64,000 nucleotides of DNA from Gemmatimonadota bacterium. GTDB taxonomy: Bacteria > Gemmatimonadota > Gemmatimonadetes > Gemmatimonadales > Gemmatimonadaceae. Each line of letters starts with the position of its first letter. The first letter of the stretch is position 1. The position numbers and the translations under genes were made by a program. Shown in pieces: positions 44,519 to 52,308 of this stretch. The notes below the pieces were generated by a model that searched no databases, was not told the DNA's origin, and saw only the letters and a list, made by a program, of their open reading frames with translations. The DNA lies in NCBI GenBank assembly GCA_003134685.1, contig PLCA01000008.1, forward strand, positions 73,185 through 137,184, in the 5' to 3' direction.

Positions 44519-44709
44519 TGCAAAAGAACGGGCGGGAGGCGCGAGAAGCATAGCCGCCAGTTCGATAGTTCACTACGCCGGGACTTATCTCGGTAGGATC
44601 ATGACACAAGCAACCGCTTGTGCCCTGAATGCCACAGAGGCAAGTCCGGGCGCCGTGAACTGAATCACTGGCAACCACGCTACTCGCGCCTCCCGCCCGT
44701 TCAGTTGCA
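44519..44709. repeat. About 190-bp imperfect palindrome (MITE-like) between mgtE and nfo
   Basis: GAACGGGCGGGAGGCGCGAG (44526-44545) is the exact reverse complement of 44683-44702. Pairing continues inward with scattered mismatches through 44567-44595 and 44630-44660 to a central stem CACAAGC (44605-44611) / GCTTGTG (44616-44622) with a four-base AACC loop. It fills the space between convergent mgtE and nfo. Long self-complementarity without a coding frame suggests a miniature inverted-repeat element or a large transcript hairpin. No clear target duplication is seen. Confidence 0.7.
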
Positions 44710-44717
44710 CTTGCCTT

Positions 44718-45611
44718 TCAGTCAACGTACCCTCGCAGCCGCTCCAGCATTCTACGATCGGTGGTCTCAGCATCGTCGAGTTTGGGTGTCTCGATGACCT
44801 TGCCGACGCTCGCGAGCCGAGGGTCGTTCATGATGCTACGGAACGCGCCCTCGCCAATTGCGCCTTCGCCGATCAGCTCGTGACGATCCTTGCGCGACCC
44901 CAGCGGGACCTTTGAATCATTGAGATGCATGAGACGAAGGCGCGATCTCCCGATCACGTCGTCGAAGCGAGCCCAGACGCCGTCGTAGTCGTTCACGATG
45001 TCGTAGCCGGCCGCGAAAATGTGCGCGGTATCGACGCACACGCCGACGCGCTTTCGGTAGGGAAGTGGGATCATCTCGATCAGCTTCGCCATCTCTTCGA
45101 AGCTGGAGCCCAGCACCGTCCCGGCACCGGCGGTCATTTCCATCAGGAGCATTGTTTCTCCCGGCGCGCGCTCGAGGGCGATTCCGATTGCCTCGGCGTT
45201 GCGCTCGAGCCCGCTCGACCTTTCATCCATGAAGTTCCCGGGATGCGACACGAGAAACTTGAGTTTAAGTGCGGCGCATCGCTGGAGCTCGCCGACGAAC
45301 GAATCGATGGAGCGCTGACGCAGCACTGGGTCGGGGGAGGCGAGGTTGATCAGGTAGCTGTCGTGCGCGTTTGTCTCTCGAACGGCGGTATCGCCGAGCT
45401 CTGTCAGGAACGTCGTGCATTCCTCCTCCTCGCACACGCGCTCGGCCCAGCGACTGGCCATCTTCGTGAAGATCTGCATCGCCGTCGCGCCTATCGCCTT
45501 CGCGCGTGGAGGCGCCTTGCTCGTGCCGCCTGCTATCGAGACGTGAGCGCCGAGCGGGGCAGCCTTGCGGTCGCCTTGCTTCGGCGCGCGGGAATCACCG
45601 CGCCGCGGCAC
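44718..45611 (-). CDS. nfo: Deoxyribonuclease IV (endonuclease IV, AP endonuclease)
   Basis: A TIM-barrel AP endonuclease that nicks DNA 5' of abasic sites in base-excision repair. Visible motifs are PLGAHVSIAGG at the start, FLVSHPGN, LLMEMTAGAGTVLGSSFEE, VGVCVDTAHIFAAGYD and LMHLNDSKVPLGSRKDRHELIGEG, which carry the three-zinc ligands. The start is uncertain: a GTG at 45611 gives 297 residues, close to family length, and overlaps the envC end by 17 bases; an ATG at 45677 would overlap by over 80. It is the last gene of the lepA-to-nfo run. Confidence 0.93.
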   Translation of the reverse strand: MPRRGDSRAPKQGDRKAAPLGAHVSIAGGTSKAPPRAKAIGATAMQIFTKMASRWAERVCEEEECTTFLTELGDTAVRETNAHDSYLINLASPDPVLRQRSIDSFVGELQRCAALKLKFLVSHPGNFMDERSSGLERNAEAIGIALERAPGETMLLMEMTAGAGTVLGSSFEEMAKLIEMIPLPYRKRVGVCVDTAHIFAAGYDIVNDYDGVWARFDDVIGRSRLRLMHLNDSKVPLGSRKDRHELIGEGAIGEGAFRSIMNDPRLASVGKVIETPKLDDAETTDRRMLERLRGYVD

Positions 45612-46785
45612 GCAGCCATTCTGCTGGATCGACCGCCGGCCCGCCGCGCCTGATCTCGAAGTGAAGGTGGGATCCAAGCGCGGGATCGCTGACGCCTACT
45701 GTTCCGAGCGGCTGGCCCTTGATTACGCGCGTTCCTTTTCGGACGGCGATCTTGTCGAGCGAGCCGTACACGGAATAATCGCCGCCGCCGTGCTCGAGAA
45801 TGACGGTGTTGCCGTAGGTGCCCATCGGACCCGCGTAGGCAACCATTCCAGCGGAAACCGACTTCACCATCGTGCCGACGGGCGCGCTGATCCCGATTCC
45901 GTTCCAGCGGGTCGTGGTGTTGTTGGGATTCACGAAGCGGCCAAACCGATAGAGGAATGTTCCGTTAACCGGCCAATCCAGGCGGCCGATGTCCGTCGTG
46001 CGGATCGAGCTCGGCGCCAGCGCCACTGCTCCGCGTCCACTCGCCCTTCTACGCTCGGCTTCGAACGACGCGATCAGGTTGTTCAGTCGCGCCTCGCTCT
46101 TCTCCAGCTCCGCGAGACGCGCCTTTGTGCGCTTGGTGTCTTCCTGCACTCGCACGAGGTTCTTCGCCTGCTCCTTCTCGAGATCCGCGAGACGCGCCGC
46201 CTCGCGCTCCTTTTGCGAGCGATTCTCGGCCACGCTGTTCTGCAGCCGCACCAGTTGTATCTGCTGCGATTCGATTTTGGAGTGCAGCTCGTCGAGACGG
46301 TGAACCAGGCCCTTGTCTCTCAGGGCCAGCAGGTGCAGGTACTTGTATCGCGCGACGAGCTGTCCGACGGACTGCGCGGAGAAAAGCACCTCGGCGGAAT
46401 AGAGCGGCCCCCGCTTGTAGATCTCGATCAGTCGCCGCTGCAGCACCGTGCGCTTCATCGAGGCTTCGCGCTCCGACTTCTGGAGGTCGTTGGTGGTCGT
46501 CTGCACCTCGTCCGTGATTGCGATCATCTGCTGGTCGAGGGACTTCACCATGCGCGCGGTCGCGTCGTGCTGCTTGTCGAGAAGATTCACTTCGTCTCGG
46601 ATCTCGTGAGCGGTATTCTGGAGCCCGCTCATTTTCTTCTCGAGCTCGTCGCGCTCGGCACGAATGCGAGCGAGCTCATCGCGCTGTGCGTTAACCCGCG
46701 CTTCCGCGCTCTCGGTCTGCTGAGCCGACAACAGAGAAGTGAACAGCAGCGCGCAGAACGCAACCGCGTACGACGTGCGGCTCAG
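45595..46785 (-). CDS. envC: EnvC-like periplasmic murein-hydrolase activator (degenerate M23/LytM)
   Basis: About 396 residues: a signal peptide (SRTSYAVAFCALLFTSLLSAQQ), long coiled coils (about 25-265), and a C-terminal LytM domain (about 285-390) containing GTYGNTVILEHGGGDYSVYGS and GSHLHFEIRRGG. The usual HxGxD zinc motif is replaced by NGIGI and the xHL site by YGSL, so peptidase activity is unlikely; this fits EnvC, which activates amidases under FtsEX control. There is no ATG, GTG or TTG before the signal peptide. The best start is CTG 46785, overlapping the ftsX TGA as CTGA, with GGGGAG upstream. It follows ftsX directly. Confidence 0.88.
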   Translation of the reverse strand: MSRTSYAVAFCALLFTSLLSAQQTESAEARVNAQRDELARIRAERDELEKKMSGLQNTAHEIRDEVNLLDKQHDATARMVKSLDQQMIAITDEVQTTTNDLQKSEREASMKRTVLQRRLIEIYKRGPLYSAEVLFSAQSVGQLVARYKYLHLLALRDKGLVHRLDELHSKIESQQIQLVRLQNSVAENRSQKEREAARLADLEKEQAKNLVRVQEDTKRTKARLAELEKSEARLNNLIASFEAERRRASGRGAVALAPSSIRTTDIGRLDWPVNGTFLYRFGRFVNPNNTTTRWNGIGISAPVGTMVKSVSAGMVAYAGPMGTYGNTVILEHGGGDYSVYGSLDKIAVRKGTRVIKGQPLGTVGVSDPALGSHLHFEIRRGGPAVDPAEWLRAAAR

Positions 46786-47627
46786 ATTCGGCGTAAGTGT
46801 CTCCCCACCGAGAAGAGACTTCCGAGCACGCCCATCACCGCGCCGCCAACGACGCCGAGGAAGATGAGCTGGCGGTCGAAAAAAATCGTCTGCATGAAGT
46901 ACTCGTTGACGACCCGGTTCGCGACCCACACGAAGACCAGCGCCAGCAGTCCGCCGAGTACGCCTTTCACGAGCCCATCGATGAGGAAGGGAAGGCGGAT
47001 GAACATGTCCGTCGCCCCCACCAGGCGCATGATCGAAATCTCCTTCGCGCGCGCGAGCACGGTCATCCGGATCGTGGCGCCGATGATGATGATCGCGACC
47101 GCCGCGAACGCGACGCCGAGCGCGATTCCGGCAACCGTTGCGATATTCCGCAGGCGATAGAGCTTTTCCACCCACTCTTCGCCGTAGCGGACGTCGTCGA
47201 TGAAGCTGTAGGTCTTCATCCGATCGGCCACGGACCGCACCGATGACGGGCTCCGCATGCCCGGCCGCAAATGCACCTCGATGGATGCCGGAAGAACGCC
47301 GGCCTCGAATACGTCAGCGAACTCGCCCATCTCCTTCCGCGCGCGCTCGAGCGCTTTCTCTTTCGACACATAGTCGATCCGCAGGACCTCGGGGAAGTCT
47401 CCGATGTCCTTCATCGCCGCCGCGACCGCTTCGATGTCCGCGCTGTCGCTCAAAAAGGCGCGTACCTCAACCCGTTCTTCTACTTCATCCAGTGCCTTTC
47501 GGATGTTGATCGCGACGAGACCGAAGAGCCCGAATGCGAAGAGCGAAAACGCGATAGTGACGATGCCGAGCGCGCTGAGGAGCGGCGCGCGGCGGGAGGC
47601 GGTCAGCGCTTCGCGGGCAGAGCGCAT
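46782..47627 (-). CDS. ftsX: Cell division protein FtsX
   Basis: A 281-residue membrane protein with four helices. An N-terminal helix (LSALGIVTIAFSLFAFGLFGLVAI) is followed by a periplasmic loop (about 45-160) with RVEVRAFLSD and LPASIEVHLRPG, then three C-terminal helices around KEISIMRLVGATDMFIRLPFLIDG. With FtsE it forms the ABC-like complex that drives EnvC-type activators during septation. The ATG at 47627 abuts the ftsE stop codon, and its own stop overlaps the envC start. Confidence 0.95.
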   Translation of the reverse strand: MRSAREALTASRRAPLLSALGIVTIAFSLFAFGLFGLVAINIRKALDEVEERVEVRAFLSDSADIEAVAAAMKDIGDFPEVLRIDYVSKEKALERARKEMGEFADVFEAGVLPASIEVHLRPGMRSPSSVRSVADRMKTYSFIDDVRYGEEWVEKLYRLRNIATVAGIALGVAFAAVAIIIIGATIRMTVLARAKEISIMRLVGATDMFIRLPFLIDGLVKGVLGGLLALVFVWVANRVVNEYFMQTIFFDRQLIFLGVVGGAVMGVLGSLFSVGRHLRRI

Positions 47628-48368
47628 CTAGATCTGCTCCGTCGAGTCGGGCGGTGTCTCGCGCACTTCCCATGGCTCCTCGATCGGTCTCTCGGATGCG
47701 GGGGACTCGGATGAGTCGAAAACGACCCGGCCGTGGTTGAGCTCGATCGTTCGATAGTTGGAGCGGCGGACGAGGTCCAGGTCGTGCGTCGCCATGATCA
47801 CCGCGGTCCCCGAGGAATTAATGTCGCGCAGCAGCTGGAACACGCTGCGCGTTGCGCGCTCGTCCAGGTTTCCGGTTGGCTCGTCGGCAATGAGGACGAA
47901 CGGATCATTGATGAGCGCGCGCGCTATCGCCACGCGCTGCTGCTCGCCGCCCGAAAGCTCACGCGGGAAGCTCGTGGCTTTGGATGCGAGCCCCACCTGG
48001 GTAAGGACGCGGGTGACCTTCGCGCGAATCGTCGCCTTGGGAGCGCCCGTCACCTCGAGCGCGAAGCGCACATTGGCCTCGGCGGAGCGATCCTCGAGCA
48101 GGCGGAAATCCTGAAACACGATTCCGAGGCGACGCCGCAGCCGTGAGATCTCGCGACCGGTGGCGTTCTTCGAGCTGACGCCGTTGATCCACACTTCTCC
48201 CTGACTCGGCTTGTCATCCATGTAGAGGAGCCTGAGGATCGTCGTCTTGCCCGAGCCGCTCGGGCCAGTGAGGTAGACGAACTCGCCCTTCTTCACTTCG
48301 AAGCTTATTTGGGCCAGCGCGACTCCCGATCGCGGGTACTCCTTGGCGACATCGGTGAGGCGGATCAT
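47628..48368 (-). CDS. ftsE: Cell division ATP-binding protein FtsE
   Basis: A 246-residue ABC ATPase. Walker A is GPSGSGKTTILRL, the Q-loop is VFQDFRLL, the signature is ELSGGEQQRVAIARAL, Walker B is VLIADEPTGNLD and the switch His is in MATHDLDLV. A C-terminal acidic and Pro-rich tail (SSESPASERPIEEPWE) extends beyond the usual end. It pairs with FtsX, encoded with no gap, at the cytoplasmic face of the divisome. It starts 2 bases after the PLP-enzyme stop. Confidence 0.95.
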   Translation of the reverse strand: MIRLTDVAKEYPRSGVALAQISFEVKKGEFVYLTGPSGSGKTTILRLLYMDDKPSQGEVWINGVSSKNATGREISRLRRRLGIVFQDFRLLEDRSAEANVRFALEVTGAPKATIRAKVTRVLTQVGLASKATSFPRELSGGEQQRVAIARALINDPFVLIADEPTGNLDERATRSVFQLLRDINSSGTAVIMATHDLDLVRRSNYRTIELNHGRVVFDSSESPASERPIEEPWEVRETPPDSTEQI

Positions 48369-48370
48369 GA

Positions 48371-49531
48371 TTACTGCTGAAGGGCCTGCTCGATATCGGC
48401 GATGAGATCTTCCGCGTTCTCGATCCCGACGCTCATCCTGAGGAAGCCATCGGGGATCCCGATCTTCGCGCGTTCGTCCGGGCTCATATGCGCGTGTGAG
48501 CTGTAACGTGGCTCTATCACCAGCGAATCGACGCCGCCGAGGCTCGCCGCGTAGGTGAACAGCTTGAGTCCCTTCACGAATCGGATCACAGCCGGGCCAG
48601 CGCCCTTGAGCTCGATTGCCATCATCCCTCCAAATCCATCAAGCAGCGTCTTGGCGATCTCGTGGTCGGGATGGCTCGGAAGCCCGGGGTAATGCACCTT
48701 CGCTATGTCTGGACGTTTGGAGCACCACTCCGCGATTCGCATGGCGTTTTCGTTCTGGCGCTTCACTCGGACATCGAGCGTCTTCAGCCCGCGCTCCAGA
48801 AGCCAGCATGCGAACGGATCCGGCGCCTGTCCCCAGACGATCATCTTCCGCCGAACCTCGTCGATGAAAGGCTCGTTCCCGCACACGACGCCGGCGAGGA
48901 TGTCGTGGTGTCCGTTCAGGTACTTGGTGGCCGAATGGATGACGACGTCGACGCCATGCTCGATCGGACGGAAATTGATCGGGCTCGCGAACGTCGAGTC
49001 GACGACGAGAGCGATCCCCTCCGCGTGGGCGAGATTCTGGAGAGAGCCGAGCTCGAGCACGCGGCACGTCGGGTTCACCGGCGACTCGAGAAACACCACT
49101 CTCGTGTTCTTCTTAAGCGCTCGCCGCCACGCCCGTGGTTCTAGGGGATTCACGAGGGTCACCTCGATCCCCATTCCCGGGAGATCTTCAGTGAACAGTT
49201 TGAGCGTTCCGCCGTAGACCCATGAGCTCGACACCAGGTGATCGCCGGACCGGAGCAGCGCCAGCATCGCACACGCGGTGGCGCCCATCCCGCTCGAGAG
49301 CACGAGCGCCGCTTCGGATCCTTCCATCAGCGCCAGACGCCGTTGAACCCGCTCGGCGTTTGGAGTGTTGCCGTAGCGCGTATAGAGGAGGCCATCACTC
49401 GTCCCCGGTTCCTGGGCGAAATTGACCGACTGAACGAGCGGGGATGAGACGCTCTCGCCCGGAGCGGTTGGTGCCGCGCCGCCGTGAATCGCCGTCGTCG
49501 ACAGTCCCAGCTTGCGTGTCACTTCTGCCAA
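48371..49531 (-). CDS. Cys/Met-metabolism PLP-dependent enzyme (cystathionine gamma-synthase/lyase type)
   Basis: A 386-residue fold-type I PLP enzyme of the trans-sulphuration family. The motifs are LYTRYGNTPNAERVQ, SSGMGATACAML, VFLESPVNPTCRV, the PLP Lys in HSATKYLNGHHDILAG and SLGGVDSLVIEPRYSSHAHM. It could be cystathionine gamma-synthase (MetB), cystathionine beta- or gamma-lyase, or O-acetylhomoserine sulphhydrylase; sequence alone does not separate them. Its place between the switch-type genes and ftsEX is unusual. It lies 8 bases after the small barrel protein gene. Confidence 0.9.
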   Translation of the reverse strand: MAEVTRKLGLSTTAIHGGAAPTAPGESVSSPLVQSVNFAQEPGTSDGLLYTRYGNTPNAERVQRRLALMEGSEAALVLSSGMGATACAMLALLRSGDHLVSSSWVYGGTLKLFTEDLPGMGIEVTLVNPLEPRAWRRALKKNTRVVFLESPVNPTCRVLELGSLQNLAHAEGIALVVDSTFASPINFRPIEHGVDVVIHSATKYLNGHHDILAGVVCGNEPFIDEVRRKMIVWGQAPDPFACWLLERGLKTLDVRVKRQNENAMRIAEWCSKRPDIAKVHYPGLPSHPDHEIAKTLLDGFGGMMAIELKGAGPAVIRFVKGLKLFTYAASLGGVDSLVIEPRYSSHAHMSPDERAKIGIPDGFLRMSVGIENAEDLIADIEQALQQ

Positions 49532-49539
49532 GCGCTCTC

Positions 49540-49845
49540 CTATCCGAGGTTGCGGGTGCTGCCGCCCGCGTCGAAATCGTGCTTGACGACGCGTACAATC
49601 TCTGCTGGGGCGATGCCCAGGACGTCGCGGGCAACGACGCTTCCCGGGCTCACCGAATCATCGACGACCAACACCGCCAGCTCGTGACGCCGGGGGCCGT
49701 AGACCCAGACGAGCTCGCCGTCCTCGAGCAGACGCCGGCGCGCATCGCTCGGGTGCAGCCGAACGAGTGGCCCGCGCTCGGAATCACCGGTGCGCGTCGA
49801 GATGTATCGCGAGACCATCAGCCACGGCTGGAACCCCTCCATCAT
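49540..49845 (-). CDS. Small protein resembling a molybdopterin-dinucleotide-binding/double-psi barrel domain
   Basis: A 101-residue protein. The stretch VRLHPSDARRRLLEDGELVWVYGPRRHELAVLVVDDSVSPGSVVARDVLG follows the strand and turn pattern of the C-terminal MGD-binding barrel of molybdoenzymes and related double-psi barrels (polar start, DGELVWV, then xxVxPGxV). No molybdoenzyme is encoded nearby, so if the fold is right it is a stand-alone version. The ATG at 49845 overlaps the upstream stop as ATGA. The fold assignment is by eye and tentative. Confidence 0.65.
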   Translation of the reverse strand: MMEGFQPWLMVSRYISTRTGDSERGPLVRLHPSDARRRLLEDGELVWVYGPRRHELAVLVVDDSVSPGSVVARDVLGIAPAEIVRVVKHDFDAGGSTRNLG

Positions 49846-50429
49846 GCGTCGAGTCTCGTCGCCTGCGAGGGAATCGTGGCGCTTCCGACGGCGACATACG
49901 CATTGTCGTAGCGAATCAACAGCCGCCGGCGCCACAGCGTGTCGAGCATTCGCTCGGCGTCGGCGCTCGATAGTCCGATCGCATCCGCGACGTCAGCGCT
50001 GACACCGGTGCCCAATTGCGAGATTATCTCCCACGCCCGCCGCTCCTCGAGGCCGACAATCCCGATCAGACGCGACTCACCATCAGCGTGTTGGGTCACC
50101 AGAGCCAGTTTGTGACGCTCCAGCACCGCTTCGATCGCCTCCATGTGCGACTCGCTGATCCCGCGGAACACGAAATACACCTCACGGCGCGGAGCATCGA
50201 TGCTCACGTACTGCAACAGCAGTTTTGCTACGATCTCGTCGGCGCAGGAGAAATCGAGCAGCCCGACGTGCGAGAAGTCGATTATCGTGAGCGCCCGGTC
50301 GCCAATGCGGTCGAGCTCCTGCTCTATCTCGCATCGAACCGCCGCGCCTGTCGGACGCGTAACGAGGTTCGAATAGAGCTCGCAAACGCTCTTGCGAAGC
50401 ATCGAGCTCACATCGATGTGATTTATCAC
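49842..50429 (-). CDS. STAS-like (DUF4325-type) protein with winged-helix C-terminus
   Basis: A 195-residue protein from the GTG at 50429, which overlaps the upstream stop as GTGA. The N-terminal part (about 1-110) contains ALTIIDFSHVGLLDFSCADEIVAKLL, the strand-loop-helix of STAS/DUF4325 domains, with Ser in DFSCAD at the position phosphorylated in anti-sigma-factor antagonists. The C-terminal part (about 125-185: RRAWEIISQLGTGVSADVADAIGLSSADAERMLDTLWRRRLLI) looks like a winged helix. It follows a STAS-ATPase gene, which suggests a kinase-substrate pair. DNA binding is inference. Confidence 0.75.
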   Translation of the reverse strand: MINHIDVSSMLRKSVCELYSNLVTRPTGAAVRCEIEQELDRIGDRALTIIDFSHVGLLDFSCADEIVAKLLLQYVSIDAPRREVYFVFRGISESHMEAIEAVLERHKLALVTQHADGESRLIGIVGLEERRAWEIISQLGTGVSADVADAIGLSSADAERMLDTLWRRRLLIRYDNAYVAVGSATIPSQATRLDA

Positions 50430-51313
50430 GCCACGCGCTCCGGAATCGTTATCTGCACCTGCGCCCCCGGAAAGTATGAGAGGTCCTCTACCAGCGGCTC
50501 GTCCTCGTCCCAATCGCCCTTGGGAAGCACAGCAATGCGGGCGGTGCCACTTCTGATGGAAAGTTTACCATCCCAGTTTCCAACAAAACGCCTCACTCCG
50601 GCAAGGCCTTGACCTCGGCCGGGATCCCTGAACCGGGATGCCCCGCGCATGACGGTCTCCTCCAACGCCTGCCCATCGTCCCAGCGGTCCTTCCTCTGAA
50701 ATCCCGGCGCCGACTCGAGCGACTGCCTGAATCCAATTCCCGGATCCGCGACCGCGATGACCACGACCTTGCGCCCGCCGAGGCGAACGCGCCAGGTGTA
50801 CGTCTGCACGGCAACCCAGCCGCCGCGGCCGGCGTGCTCGACGATGTTCTGGCAGACTTCCGATAGCGCCATCGTGAACCGCATGGTGATCTTCGCGTCG
50901 AGGTTCAGGTTCTTCACCAAAGCGTCCTGAGCTCGCTGCTGGATCTTGTCGACGACGCTATGGACGTCGTCGCTCTTGGAGATGGACGTAACCTCGAGAA
51001 GCACGCTCGTCTCCGCCGCCTTGGTGCTCTTCACACGTCCCTGCAGCTCGTACAGCTCGGCTGCGTGCTTGAAGAAATCCATCCTCGACCAGTACGTGCT
51101 GACGTTCTCCGCCTCAGGGACATACAATATCGGCCTCTCCGCGCGGGACTGCGCCAGCGCCAGCAGCGCCGTCAGGCCGTACGGGGACGCCCACCGCGCG
51201 TGCCTCGTGTCGACGATGATTTTCTCGTCGAGCGGCAGCGGTGCGACCTGATCCAGCACCTGCTCGAAGGACTTGTCCTCGAGCGAGTGTGGAACGTTGA
51301 TGATTGTCGTCAC
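50426..51313 (-). CDS. STAS-like/GHKL-ATPase fusion, anti-sigma-factor-like kinase
   Basis: A 295-residue protein. The N-terminal 90 residues (EKIIVDTRHARWASPYGLTALLALAQ) resemble a STAS-like fold. From about 115 on there is a HATPase domain with N-box ALSEVCQNIVEHAG, G1 box VADPGIGF and a second glycine box GRGQGLAGVRRFV. No histidine phosphotransfer or receiver domain is present, so it resembles SpoIIAB/RsbW-type kinases rather than sensor kinases. ATGA overlaps link it to the PfkB gene before it and the STAS gene after it. A partner-switch role is inferred. Confidence 0.82.
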   Translation of the reverse strand: MTTIINVPHSLEDKSFEQVLDQVAPLPLDEKIIVDTRHARWASPYGLTALLALAQSRAERPILYVPEAENVSTYWSRMDFFKHAAELYELQGRVKSTKAAETSVLLEVTSISKSDDVHSVVDKIQQRAQDALVKNLNLDAKITMRFTMALSEVCQNIVEHAGRGGWVAVQTYTWRVRLGGRKVVVIAVADPGIGFRQSLESAPGFQRKDRWDDGQALEETVMRGASRFRDPGRGQGLAGVRRFVGNWDGKLSIRSGTARIAVLPKGDWDEDEPLVEDLSYFPGAQVQITIPERVA

Positions 51314-52308
51314 TTGATGCTGAGCTCTCCGCGCAGGTAGTCGGCGAGACCGGTAGCGCCGCGATGGTCCACGTTCAGGGAAGCCGCGTCGAGTGCGCGG
51401 TCGATTGCTGCGTCTAAGGTATCACCCGCCAGGAGGCGGGAGAAATAGGTTGCGCCCCACACATCTCCGCAGCCTATCGGATCTCCCGGCCCCGGATGGC
51501 GTCGAGGTTTTGCCGGAACTAGCGCGGTGCGGATCGCGCCCGCGGGAAAGCCGAGAATCGGGCGCTGCACGTCGGAGATTCGATCGAAGCCCGAAGCGGC
51601 GAAGTAGACCACGCCGCGACTGCCGAGCGTAATGGCTATCGAGGAAACGCCCTCTGCAAAGGCGATAGCAGCCAAGGCCATCGGGTCGCTAGCCATCATG
51701 CTCATCTCGTCTTCGTTTACCTGGATCAAGTCGAAGCACCGGCACCACGCGGCGGGATTCGGGAGCGGTTGCAGCGCCCTCATTCCATCAGGTTGGACCG
51801 CCAGCAGCAGCGAGTGCAGATCGCAGTAGATCGGACCGCGGAAATGCTGCCTGATGAGCTGCGCCGTTTCGAGATCGAGCTCGAAGCCGCTGATCAGATT
51901 GATGTAGAGCGCGTCGAGATCGGTGAGGAGAGGCTTCAGGCCCAACCAGCTCCATCTGGGAACGCCGCCGCTCAGCCGCTCGCAGCGGCGCTCGTCGCTC
52001 AGGTAGTGAAGCGCGACACGATTGTTCGGGTGGGGCACCTCGATCGGAGCTGCATCCGGCGCGGCGCGGTCCAGGTTGGCGACGAATTCCCGAGCAGACT
52101 GCGCGAGATCGCTGCCGACCTTGAGGATCGGAACAAACTCCCAAACCGCTGGAAGCGCGGCCTCGAGCGCGCCGAGCGCATAGGTGATCCCACCCCATTC
52201 TTCGACGGGCGCGTCCCGCGGATCGCGTCCGTGAATCACGTCCCAGACGAAACTGCCCATTACCCCGACGCGCTTTTTTCGCGGCTTCGAGTTTCCGTGG
52301 GCCATCAC
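51310..52308 (-). CDS. PfkB-family carbohydrate/nucleoside kinase
   Basis: A 332-residue ribokinase-fold enzyme. The N-terminal VGVMGSFVWDVI and EEWGGITYALGALEAAL match the substrate-binding part. The C-terminal GPGDPIGCGDVWGATYFSRLL holds the anion hole and catalytic Asp of PfkB signature 2. The substrate (sugar, nucleoside or sugar phosphate) cannot be assigned. The ATGATG start abuts the ROK-kinase stop, and the stop overlaps the STAS-ATPase start, so its translation is tied to both. Confidence 0.88.
   Translation of the reverse strand: MMAHGNSKPRKKRVGVMGSFVWDVIHGRDPRDAPVEEWGGITYALGALEAALPAVWEFVPILKVGSDLAQSAREFVANLDRAAPDAAPIEVPHPNNRVALHYLSDERRCERLSGGVPRWSWLGLKPLLTDLDALYINLISGFELDLETAQLIRQHFRGPIYCDLHSLLLAVQPDGMRALQPLPNPAAWCRCFDLIQVNEDEMSMMASDPMALAAIAFAEGVSSIAITLGSRGVVYFAASGFDRISDVQRPILGFPAGAIRTALVPAKPRRHPGPGDPIGCGDVWGATYFSRLLAGDTLDAAIDRALDAASLNVDHRGATGLADYLRGELSIK

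Noticed and set aside
45565-47160. 531-codon open frame on the plus strand
   Set aside because: Antisense to envC and ftsX, with no signal, domain or ribosome site.
46786-47175. N-terminal extension of the envC frame into ftsX
   Set aside because: The extended part is Arg/His-rich shadow sequence of ftsX and precedes the real signal peptide, so translation should begin near 46785.
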